Origin: Rostratula benghalensis
Lineage: Eukaryota; Chordata; Aves; Charadriiformes; Rostratulidae
Length of the DNA stretch: 64,000 bases
Direction: 5' to 3'
Assembly (NCBI GenBank): GCA_013399305.1
Contig: VXAI01000089.1
Coordinates: 87,086-151,085 of the forward strand
Below are positions 13,402 to 24,559 of this stretch, in pieces. The notes under the pieces are model-generated. The model was not told where the DNA came from and did not search any database. It saw only the letters and a program-made list of their open reading frames with translations. Positions within the stretch are counted from its first letter, which is position 1. Every line of letters starts with the position of its first letter. The translations under genes and the position numbers were made by a program.

Positions 13402-15984
13402 TTGGCTGTGTGGTGCATTTGGACAGAGCTGAAGGTATGGGGCACAGAGAGCCCAAGTCTGCCTCAGGCTACCTAGCCACCGAGCTCATACCACCACAAC
13501 TGCAATCACATAGTGGTCTCAGGTTGGAATTCCATTTCTTTCAAATAGGAAATTCAGCAGGGAGTATTTATTTTTATTAAAGGCAGGAGACTGTGTGACA
13601 AATCTCAGAGTTTGGGAAAAATACTAGGTTGAGGAAATTTATTCCCATGAACATCAGTGTTTACACTCTACCTTAGTAAAGAAGCTAGCTAACAGGAGAT
13701 TTCTGCTAGGCAAAGAAATGCTAGGGCAAGTTGAAAGCAGAGAGCAACAGACAAATAATGTGCTGCTCCTAGTTATTTTGGTGTAAGTCAGCATCACACT
13801 ATGATTCAGGAGGCAGTAAGTGCCATTCAGAAGGCATTTTTATCATGTTAATTGCAGATGGTACACCCATAGAATGTCACAACAAGCTTTATTAAATGGG
13901 TTTCCTTAACCATGTCAGAACAATCAATTAGATGTATATGATGTATTCTTCTGCTCTCTTCTCTCACCACTCCCGTTTCTGTATTGCATTTGAGATCAAG
14001 TGACCGTTATCTCTGTAGGCTGCATTGTCACTAGATTCAACAACTAGGTACAGCGTCAAAAAAACCAGAAAGTCCCTGATGCTGAGTCCTTCACCACCGG
14101 TATGGTTGTACTTGCTAACGGGTCTTTCCAGTCTTTCAAGTTTATCTGTTGCACTTTTAACACAGATTATTTAATTGAATTTACTTTCAATGCTATCACT
14201 TAAAGAAATGAAGAGGAACAACCAAGGAGTTGGTACGCTGGGGCACAGAAACAAAAATACTATTTGGAGACTGTGGGATGGGAAGGATACACATTCATTC
14301 TGCTTTTCTCCCTGAGAAAAGTGGTCATGGTTTTGGGTGCCAAACGCTTCTGAAAAATTCTGAAAAATAAATTAGCAAAAAAAAGTTGACTCTCCATCTG
14401 AATAGTAACATTTGGGCCTAATAAATTTAATGATCTAGACTGCAGAGTAAAACAATTTGCAATTTAAATTACTAATCTCATGGATAGAAATTTAGTCTGA
14501 CTATCTTGTTTAATGCAACTACTCTACAATCAAGCCTGCAGTGTAGTGGGAAATATTCACTTAATTCATATTGATAATGAAACGTTAGGGGAAAGTATTT
14601 TCAGTAAAGAATGTATATACTAAGAAAAGTAACTGCATAAATTCTTTCTTAAAAGTAATCTGCCCAGATCTTTTTTAAATTCTATTTTAAAAAGAGCAAA
14701 ACTGGGAGAAGTGATCTTGAATTTGGTTGTAGTAGTACTAGCAGTAACAACTAGTTTCTCCCTTTATAAAATCTTTTCTGCTTATGATTAAGGCAGTTTG
14801 AGTTTAGTGTATAATGTTTGCTTTCTTTTCTTTACAGTTCAAATTACATAATTGAGTCTCCATGGACTTGATGTTTATATAGCCTCTTACAATTTTAAAA
14901 TCTATGTAACATACATGTTATTTGGTTTAAGGCACAGTATTTTAGCAAAGATTATAGAAAAGCTATGCAGAATGGGGACAAAGATCCTAGGAAAGTGGTA
15001 AAACTATTACAGATCATTCTAAATGTCAAACAGTAGGTGACAGATAAGACATTAAACAAACTATAGTCTTCCCAGAGATTTTGACATTACTTTGTAATGG
15101 AAGGAGAATGGCAGACATGACTCAAGTTCAAAGGCTTCTAATGGAGGCAGGGTGGGAGTGACTCCTTAGTCAATAAAAGTCTGTGTGGTATCTGTTTTAA
15201 TCCTTGAAAGGCAAAATATCTGCATGGACTAAATAAAATAATTTTTAAAAACCCACCAAACCATCAAAAATTAAAACCTGAAAAAATCAACCAGATGCAT
15301 ATGTAAAACTGGCCATTTGGCTCCATTTTTGGGATAGCTTATCTGTCCCTGATATCTAAAATATTTATGTCAGTATATTTCCACAATGAAGTGTTCTTAA
15401 TAAACTAAATGCAAACATGCAAATCCCCAAGCCACCAACTTGAAAGAATAATCTTTCAATAGGAACTTACATGTCATTTGGATCAGAACAAAGAAAAAAA
15501 AATTGAAAAATCAATATACCCACTACCTACTGTAATTGAGTGTGAAGTTCAATTTAATTTTGTGTAAAGTTTCTGTATTGAATTTGTAACCTCCAGTACT
15601 TTAATTACTATGAAACCAGCTCCAGTGGGCTCAAATTTTGATAATTATTAAAAAGCTAGTGTGATTTTCACTGTGCTTTCCATCCAGGAATCCACAACTA
15701 TAAAATCTCATGTCTCAGGAAATTTTAGTGTTGGGCTTTTAGCACTGATGTTTCAAGAATGAAAGACAGCTATCATTTTTCATCCCCTATTTCTAGATTG
15801 ACAAGAATATGAGTACAATTCCCAGTAGCTCAAGAGCAAATATTGCTTACTGTGAATGACAAATCAGCTAATTCTGCTGCTGAATTCACTGTACGGGAAG
15901 GATGGCATACATAGGATATATTCAAACTACAACTAATAAAATTATAAGTTTGTCAAAAGGAAAGAAGGCTATATAAAAATGTAA

Positions 15985-16047
15985 GAAAAAAACCACAACA
16001 AAACAAACAAACAAAAACAACAAAAAAGAAAAACCAAAACAAAAAAT
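15985..16047 (+). repeat. A-rich (CAAA)n low-complexity tract
   Basis: A and C only, with a few G, including repeated CAAA/ACAA units. It resembles a simple-sequence tract and has no adjacent recognisable retrotransposon body. Confidence 0.85.
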
Positions 16048-16277
16048 TGCCCATATTTTAACCTTCTTGGTAGAACAACATTGTCCAAGATGTTTTCATG
16101 AACCAAAGAAAAAAACCTAGAATTAAAAAAGGTTTATTTGTTTCCTTTTGCAAGTATCCCAAATGAGATTAATTAGCATTTGGAATATGGGTGAGGAAGG
16201 AAAGGCATCCAAGTAAACTAATAGTCCACTGGGAATTGCAGATTATCACATAGATTATGAAGGGAAACTTTACCCGG

Positions 16278-16410
16278 AGTCACAGAGTGGTTGAGGCTGG
16301 AAAGGACCTGTGGAGATGAACTAGTCTAGCCTCCCTGCTCAAAGCAGGGGCAGCTGGAGCAGGTTGTTGAGGGCTGTGTCCAGTCAGGCATTGAATATCT
16401 CAGAGATGTT
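16278..16410 (-). mobile_element. CR1 LINE 3'-end fragment
   Basis: The left edge reads 'GGAGTCACAGAGTGGTTGAG', a CR1 minus-strand tail, followed by 'GCTGGAAAGGACC', 'CTAGTCTAGCCTCCCTGCTC', 'GGGCAGCTGGAGCAGGTTG' and a 'TTGAATATCTCAGAGATG' block matching the CR1 'TTGAATATCTCCA' region. About 130 bp of 3' UTR only, 5'-truncated, no coding part. Confidence 0.88.
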
Positions 16411-19400
16411 TGAGGTATTACTAAATACTTTAATCGACGCACATTTATATCACAGAACTACCCTTCAGGCATGCAAGCAGTAGATACTCTTTCATTTCAC
16501 TTACTCATTCACCTGATTCAAGAGCCTGTAAATGGACATCATAAATCCTTTTACCCACATCCTTTTATATGCAGCTAGCTGCATCAATGGGACTCCTGTT
16601 ATTGAATACCTGGTTTCCACCTGAGCAGACAGCTGCCAGTCTTGGCGTCCGTAACAGCTTCGTTAATCTTCACTTAAGAAAACTCAGGTCATTATGAATA
16701 TAGTATAAAACACTTCTAACTTTGACTAAGGAGCCATTTGCAAACTCCAGTCTGAGTTCTGAATCCAACACCTAGGGATGACAAGACTCATGCATACCTT
16801 TGAGGGTGGGAAAGTGTTTCCTTTTTATGGCAACAATCTTCTGAAAAACCCCAGTTATTTCAAAGAAATCCACCTACCTTGCAAGCACACTGAGAGTTTA
16901 TGGAGTCTTGCAGTGGGCAAAGTATTACAGTTAAATTATCTGTAGGCAGTAGCTAAAGTTCCATTTGGCAACTTCAAGGATGAAGTAATCAAATGAGACA
17001 GTAAAGTCTTGGACAGAGTTCCCAGTGTCTCTTCCCAGGGACCTTTGCTAAAAGGCTACAGATCAACCTCCCCCTGCAGATACAGTCAGATAATCTGTGC
17101 CAGAGATAACGTATCCACAGGACAGTGACTAACACTTCAGAGGAAATTTTCTCATTTTGGAAAAGTAAAGACTATAGCAGGTGGGAAATATTTTCTGACG
17201 GTATTCACAGTGAGTATACCACAGGAAACCTGAGATGAGTTTTCACTGTTCTGTTTCATCCTGACCTCCTTGTTTGGAGTCAGAAGGATTGTGAGGTACG
17301 TACAACCCTTGTCTCCTGGGCTACAAGGATGAAATGGAAATGTCACATGCTTTCAAATGAAGCACACATCACCCACACAAGGAATTGCTCTTCTGACTCA
17401 TATAGAGAAGAAAACAAGATCATGATCTTTGCTCCCATCTGTTTCTCCCTCATGTTTTGTGTAGGCTGGTGCACTGTTGTATGTAATCTTCCACTCCAAG
17501 AAGCGGAAGGATGATATTTCTTCCATCTTCTCCCCTGAGTATTTTCAGTTTAAAACCTGATCTCATACTATTACACGGCCAGAATACGAAAAGGAAAATA
17601 GATATCCCGAAATAAAAGTTTTCTCCCAAAAATAAGAAGTGACAGTAGGAGTTCAAGATGTTGACTTTTTGGAGAAAAAGGCAACTTTAGGAAAAACTCT
17701 AAATCTTTTTTCTGCATTTTATACCTGAATACCTTGTAGTAGTAAATATATTCTTCTTGGCAGTTTAAAAACTATTATTCAGAGGTCATTAGATGGTATT
17801 TGGTTTATTTCTATACTTTCCTCTGTTTTTGTTACTGAGGTTATTTGACAATAACTTTTGGAAAAGTACAGGGAAAAAGGAAAGTTTGTAAAAATCTGCA
17901 ACTTCAAATTAATTGAGTATGGTAAATTTTAGGCTATCTTGCTGTCATGTGCATTAGGTCTAGAGGTAATGGAATTGTCTTTAAAGGAATAGAAATAGTT
18001 TTTTAAAATGTGCCTTCGAATTTGTGTGGAAAATTAACTGAGTACATGTTTACTCTACAAACTCTTTGCACTTTACCTACTAGTTGCATCTGATAGTAAC
18101 TGGATGCATAAAAGTTTTTGTAATTGTCTGCCAGGTCATGGGGGACAGAGGTGATGCTGAATATCTGAATCAAGGTAGTTTATAATTCTTGGTCTTAATT
18201 ATCTAGCTGATAGAAATTGCACCAGCAACTTCCAGAAGAAAGCTATGGTAGTAATGGTTCTGAATTGAGGGCCATGTAACCTCCCTTCAAATATCTGTAA
18301 ATTACTTGCAGTCTATAAAATGGTCAGAGTAAACTGAGGTTAGTAACCTTTCCCATCCCCCACTCAGAGAACCACTCAGTCATGTATTCATTTGGCAAAT
18401 AAATAGTCAGATTATTTTTAAGTGTTTAGTAAATAAATACATAGTTCATAATTTGTCATTATGGAATTCTCATCCTGTTCTTTGCATATGTATGGATGTG
18501 CAGCAAAGATATCTGATCATCCACGCTGAGTGTGATTCTTAGCTGAAAGGAGCTGTAACTGTCATCATTTCCGAATCTTCGCTGAAGCGTACAAACCAGG
18601 AACAGAGTTTCACCAAGTTACATAAAAAAAAAATGTACCACAGGTAAACCTCATTATTTTCCATGGGATTTTGCACATCTCTTCACAAAGAAGGAACTAT
18701 CATGACACAAGTGATAGAAGACGATGGCATGGGTGATGACAAAGGTGAAGCCACTGAAGTTACGTAACCACTCTGAGTTGTTCTTTTAATTTATCAAAAC
18801 TTGAATTTTTTTTTATTTAAAAGATATTAATTTTGAACACAGTGAGTGTTTCAGTATTGATTTAAGTGGGAGAAATTTATAATACTTCTTGAAAGAAGGG
18901 AAGAGAAGACCTTTAAAAGAAAGTCAAAGTATGCCAGATAGCATGAAGAGGAGGATTTAGGCAGACCTCAACTACAGATGTCAACGTTAAAGAGAAAAGG
19001 AAAAAAAGTTTCCACATTTCATGCTGAGAAATGAGCTAATAATAAGAAACAAATAATTATCCCCGGTCTCAGAGCTCCAAGATGACAGAGCAAAGTCTTG
19101 GATTACAGATCATACTTTTAGGATTCTTTTCAGTATTATTTAATTACTTGAAAACACTGAAACATTTAGTCCCAAGTAAATACATTTTCTCTTTTCTATG
19201 TGGATTTTATCTGAGCACTACAAAATTGAACCCTGCTAACTGATCTTAGATTTCTGTACTTTCATTCTAACTCTGCAGCTGACTTTCTCATAGTGTACAG
19301 GAAGTGGTAAAATACCAGATATAGTTGTTGTTGTTGTTACTGTTTTGTCCTCAGTATTTATTAAGCATCATCATGTTTCTTATTTGATGATTTATTTAGT

Positions 19401-20095
19401 ACTTATTATTGTTTAGATTTTCTGTTCCAAACACATTTTAGTGATAATCTGAGTGGTGTTATTAATTTCAGTAGTTATTGGCATAATTTTGAAGTATTAA
19501 TTTTATTTACCTCAGCAATAGGTACAGCAATGGATGAAAAGATAATTCTTCATTTTGGCTAAACAATAATGCTTCTAAAGTTTTGGGACACGTAAAGGCT
19601 ACAACAAGCAGGCCGTTATATATGCTTTCTATATCTGAGAAATAAAAAAATATCTAACCCCCATAATATCTTCAGGAATAAAGCAAAATTTGTCTAACAG
19701 ATTTTTTCTTTTTTCATAAAACTAACCTAATTTTGTTTCATGACAGGATAAAAAAGAATCAAAGAGAACCCCAGAGACAAAACCCCATTGAGCTAAACCA
19801 GAACATTTCAAACATTCACAGGATAGGCTGTACTCTAATAAAGAAATTTCACAGGACTCAGAATGTATAATGATGCCTTACCATTAATAATCCTTTTAAA
19901 CATTTATTAATTAAATCCCCCCCATCTTCACCAAACTGTATCAGGCAACCCCTACTTATTTCAAGCCAAGTGAGGTAGTGAAAAGCATGCATACAAGAGC
20001 CTGAAGTATTGAAATCTGACCAAAAGCAGTTTAAAAAAAATAATAAATTTTCAAATTATACAGACGTATTACTGATGTTTAATACATGGGTAACA
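16411..20095. other. AT-rich single-copy DNA, no gene seen
   Basis: No exon or RNA gene recognised. It holds two small CpG groups that stand out in CpG-poor surroundings (about 16,434-16,665 and 18,524-18,592) and a short (GTT)5 microsatellite at 19,324-19,338. Confidence 0.5.
19324..19338 (+). repeat. (GTT)5 microsatellite
   Basis: Five perfect GTT units. Confidence 0.9.
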
Positions 20096-20980
20096 AAACT
20101 GGGAGGAGTGGCTGACATGGCAGAAGGCCATGCTGCTATCCAGTGAGACCTGGACAGGCTGGAGAGTTGGGTGGGGAGAAACTTAATGAAATTTAACAAG
20201 GACAAGTGTAGAGTCCTGCATCTGGCCAAGAACAACTGCAGGTACCAGTACAAGTTGGAAACTGTACTGCTGGAGAGCAGTAATGGGGAAAGGGACCTGG
20301 GGGTCCTGGTAGACAGCAGGATGACCATGAGCCAGCACTGTGCCCTGGTGGCCAAGAAGGCCAATGGCATCCTGGGGTGTATTAGAAGGGGGGTGGTTAG
20401 TAGGTCGAGAGAGGTCCTCCTCCCCCTCTACTCTGCCCTGGTTAGACCCCATCTGGAATATTGTGTCCAGTTCTGGGCCCCTAAGTTCAAGAAGGACAGG
20501 CAACTGCTTGAGAGAGTCCAGGGCAGGGCTACAAAGATGATTAAGGGAGTGGAGCATCTCCCATATATGGAAAGGCTGAGGGAGCTGGGTCTCTTTAGCT
20601 TGGAGAAGAGGAGACTGAGGGGGGACCTCATTAATGTTTATAAATATGTAAAGGGTGAGTGTCAGGAGGATGGAGCCAGGCTCTTAGCAGTAATATCCAA
20701 TAATAGGACAAGTGGCAATGGGTGCAAGCTGGAACACAGGAGGTTCCATTTGAATATGAGGAAAAACTTCTTCACGGTGAGTGTGACGGAGCACTGGAAT
20801 GGGCTGCCCGGAGAGGTTGTGAAGTCTCCTTCTCTGGAGATATTAAAAAACCTCTTGGACGCATTCCTGTGTGACCTGATCTAGGTGTTCCTGCTCTGGT
20901 AGGTGGATTGGACTAGAAGATCTTTCAAGGTCCCTTCCAATCCCTGATAGTCTGTGACTCTGACTCCGTGACTCTGTAAC
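20096..20980 (+). mobile_element. CR1 LINE, about 885 bp, relatively well preserved
   Basis: Starts inside ORF2 just after the reverse-transcriptase active-site box ('ACAAAACTGGGAGGAGTGGC') and runs to the 3' end: 'GGATTGGACTAGAAGATC', then 'TCAAGGTCCCTTCCAATCCC' and a decayed tail of 'CTCTGACTCCGTGACTCTGT' type. This 3' UTR type ('...CAATCCCTGATAGTCTGTGA') resembles the CR1-E/J group rather than the 'CAACCCAAACCATTCTATGA' type of the other long copies; the group name is from memory and uncertain. It is 5'-truncated, as is usual. It is the least decayed CR1 in the window, so probably the youngest. The host DNA on either side is AT-rich and unremarkable. Confidence 0.96.
20147..20884 (+). pseudogene. 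CR1 ORF2 C-terminal part, still open
   Basis: The frame is open from codon GAC at 20,147 to the TAG at 20,882-20,884, 245 sense codons. It keeps the conserved CR1 peptides '[20 protein letters not shown]', '[20 protein letters not shown]', '[15 protein letters not shown]', '[15 protein letters not shown]' and '[10 protein letters not shown]', and ends at what appears to be the natural ORF2 stop. The codon immediately upstream (20,144-20,146) is TGA where related copies have CGA or AGG (Arg), which looks like methyl-CpG decay. In an intact element this is the region C-terminal to the reverse-transcriptase domain. With no endonuclease or catalytic region the copy cannot move itself. Any start codon inside it is accidental, and I see no promoter. 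It should not be read as a host gene. Confidence 0.9.
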
Positions 20981-23900
20981 TGGCTTACGTAGAAATGTGC
21001 AGTTCCTTCATTTCTGAAACGCAACAACAATATCTCCTGCACCTCCATTTCTATAATTTTGCTAATTAGTAAGTGTTTGTCAAACCTCAATTTTTAGTTA
21101 TCCCAGTCACAAGCCAGCCTGAAACCAGTGAAATCTGGTTTGAATTGTCTGTCTGGCAAATCTGGGGATATTCGTGTACTATCATTACTGAAAAAGATTT
21201 TGCTCTGTTGGTTTGATTAAAACCCGTGGATTAAAAACATTTATAGTTATAATATATTCATTATACCTGTTACAAAATGTTTAGGAAATCAACCATAAGT
21301 GTAAACCCAATTACAAGGAGCACACAGGGTGCTAAAACTCTGCTGGTTTTGACTAGGGAATAAGGCCTTCATAAATCCACTGTGTTAACACTTGTAGTTA
21401 CACGAATCCTTAAGCAAACATTTCTGTGATACAAAGTAGAAAGGATTGGGAGAATAGATGGGAAAGAATGAAGAAAAATATAAAAGCCAAATAATGCGAC
21501 ACATTCAAATACACAGATTTTTCCCACTAGAGTTCACAAAATGTAAATATGGTTCAAATATTCATTTAAAAATCAAACTTGTATAGAACGTCTATAGAAA
21601 TCATCCAAATTGCTTTTGCATGGGAAAACATCTATTACTTAATTAAAATATTAATAAAAATTTGTGTTGTTGAACTGGTGTTTGTATACCAATTTTAATG
21701 AAAAATCCATTTTCCGTGGATAGAAGCCCTGAAAACAATGATTTACCATGGAAATATTGACACAAAGCAGAACACAATAGGACCAGTTCTGCTTTTAGAC
21801 CTAAATGATTCATACTGCAATGAGTCAGTATTCTACATAGGGGACTTGATTTCCTGGCTCCATCAGTGCTCAGTTTATATCCTAAAACATTACACTTGAA
21901 TGTTTGCTCTAATATTACCTTACATAACTACAATTATTAATAAAAGCTATCAAATTATCTACAGAGCGACATGATTTATTCTCCTCTGTCACAGATGTAG
22001 ATAGCAATGCCATGTTTTATCAAAAGATTCTCATTCTTGCACTTTTGAAGATTAGGTCAGTATGCCATATGGTTAACCTCAAGTTCCCTCAAGAAAAACA
22101 CTTCTTTATAGTCAATATATCTAGAAAGCTGTATTTACTTGGCCTTAATTCTTTGGAATTATTTCAGTTGTACTCTCTTGTGCTTATTTGTTATTTCTTA
22201 TGGTTTATTGAGAGCCGGTTGTTTGCCTGATGTTATGCAGACATAAAGAAATAGACTGAATAATGCACTTCTTTATTTCTAATGTTCGTGTTTTGTGCAA
22301 GAGTATTGTCATTTTGAGGTTTTGCATAGACACTTGTAACTCAAACTGAACTGGGAATTTGTATACATTTTTCCAGTGTGACTGCATGCAGACAGATAAG
22401 CAAAAGAATTTTATTTCAAGTAAATGAATAGCTTGCACTTTCACAGGGTGAAAAATGTATAACCAAGATAAAGAGCATTTAAGTTCCATATCCCATGTCG
22501 TCCTGCTGCTACAAAGACAGCTTGTAACAAAACCCCACTTCCAAGTTAGAGGCATTTGAAAATTTTGATTTGCATTTTGAGGCTACTGCCCATTTCTAGA
22601 CAGAGTTACAAAAATCCTTCCAAATTTAATCCAAAAGTGAACAGAATTAAATGAAGGAGAGAGCTGGCCAAATAATTTGTGATGCAACATGATTTCTACT
22701 ATCTTATAGAAAGATTTTGAATCAACTTAATACTAAGCACCTAATGTTTCATTTGGTTCTATCAATTTCCTTGTTGATGTACTATCTTTACTTCAAGGCT
22801 TTCTACGTGAAACAGCAAGAAGTTAGCATTTCTGTAACCTAACTGGGGCATCTTACTAGATAAGGAAAACCACAGTGCAAACATATGATGGAAGTACAGT
22901 CATGCCTCTCTCAATAGTATGAAGCATGGCAGTCATAGCTTTTCAGTTGTTCCTGCTCAGCGTTACAACAGTAGGAAAAAGTTGATGAGAAGAAATGTTG
23001 CCACGTGGTGGATTATCTGTTCCTTGAAATCCTGAAATAAATGAATTATACTTTTCTTAGCAGTTAGACTTTTCCTTAAGAAAAAAGAAAAAAAAGTGTC
23101 AGACACAGCCAAATGCGTCAGGCAGATGTGGCTGGAGAACCTACCTGAGGTGCCAGCTGGATTTGTAATAGCATTCTTGGAGAGTCTGAAGACACGAATG
23201 GCTGCTTTGAATTTAATATATGTTATTTCCTGCCTGCTGGCGTTACTTATGGGACATTTGCTGTCCACTCTACTGTGCCCTCTGAATGTTTTTTTTTTTC
23301 CTTCAATCTTTAGTCCATTTCAAGTATGGACTTTTCATGAAATGAAACAAATATATTAAACTTTTGCCTTAAACATTTGGCTCCAATCATTTAGTTCTTA
23401 ACCAAAGACATACAGCAGTTCACGGTAAAGAGTAAAGGCAAATGGTTAACACATTTTAAGACAGATTTTTGGCAATGAAAGAAATTTGTGAAATAGTTTC
23501 TGACTTATTTTCTGAAACAAAGATGCTTACTAGAAGTACTAGAATGTTTCTGTGACACTGCTGGCCTTGCAGAGCTTGTTTGCAGTTCACTTGGTAATTA
23601 TGTAATATGAGCCCTGCTGGTGACAAACAACATAATTTATCCAAAAATCTTACTTATAGAAATCAAATCAGGAAGCTTAAGAGTAAAATTGGTTGTCTCG
23701 ACCCTAATCTTAGTGGTCAATTACTCTACTCCACCATCTGGGAATGCACCAACAAATGAGTGACCTTTTGCCAAAATGCACAGAAATATTGAGAGTACAG
23801 AATTTGAAGTTCTTTATACGGAATATGTATATGGTATTATAAAGTTTCCAGGATTAGTACATTCATATGCAACTATGCATATGTATCTATACACGCACAC

Positions 23901-24524
23901 TTGCTCACAAGTGTTTTGAATGTGTACGTCTGTGTCTGTAGCTTTTAGATATTGTTTGCTTCCTAAGAGATGCATTGTACATATAGTCTTGAGAACCATT
24001 ATTTGAATGCTAGCAAGTGAGTGTTGAGCTCTGTGTTTTGTTTCATTATTTAAGTGGTTCTGTGGCAAAAGACAAACAAATCTATAGAGGATTTTTCTTG
24101 ATTTTTAGTATATTTTAATATTTATTTGATAGAGTAGTTGAATCCCAGTGCCCTGCAGTTGTACACAGCAATATAATTACTCCTGTGTGAGCCTGCCCAC
24201 AACCCTCCAGTCCCTATCTATCTTTTTCTTGGCCTGACAGCCCAGGAAGAAACTGCATGCACTGTGGCTTGGTGAAAATTGCAGTCACACTGACTGACCA
24301 TTAGCTCTCTGTGAGCTAACTACCCGGCTGGTTGCTGTTTCTTTGCTGCTGGGTGAGCCTAAACAGAACAACTCAACTTTGATGGTTCAAACAAACAGCT
24401 CTGGAGCATAAATGAGGCCCCTGGGCAATGTTCTGTGCAGGCTAGTTGAAGGAGCTTAATATCTTTGAAAACTCGACATCTTTGTCAAATTTTGTTCAAA
24501 GTATCCAAGGGACTTCAGTGTACT

Positions 24525-24559
24525 AGAGAGAGAGAGAGAGAGACAGACACACAGACAGC
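24525..24559 (+). repeat. (AG)n microsatellite with imperfect ACAG extension
   Basis: About nine AG units followed by an ACAGACAC/ACAGACAG extension, all in one short purine-rich tract. Confidence 0.9.

Larger units (their letters stand above)
5013..16277. other. 11-kb repeat-poor AT-rich DNA, no gene seen
   Basis: No CR1, exon, tRNA or other RNA gene was recognised in this long stretch. It contains A homopolymers of 18 bases at 5,605-5,622 and 7,343-7,360, and a (CAAA)-rich tract at 15,985-16,047. The longest open frames (about 100 codons at 11,731-12,036 minus; 85 codons at 13,323-13,580 plus) have no recognisable domain and fit chance expectation. A ZNF143-like word sits at 13,380-13,395. 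Confidence 0.55.

Noticed and set aside
18193..18216. miR-9-like word (TTATCTAGCTG within TCTTAATTATCTAGCTGATAG)
   Set aside because: miR-9 is essentially invariant in vertebrates, and this word has mismatches and indels. No complementary arm forming a precursor hairpin is visible nearby.
20171..20884. 238-codon open frame as a host protein-coding gene
   Set aside because: Its peptides are the conserved C-terminal part of CR1 ORF2 and the DNA continues into a CR1 3' end. It begins at a GTG inside a truncated retrotransposon, not at a gene start.
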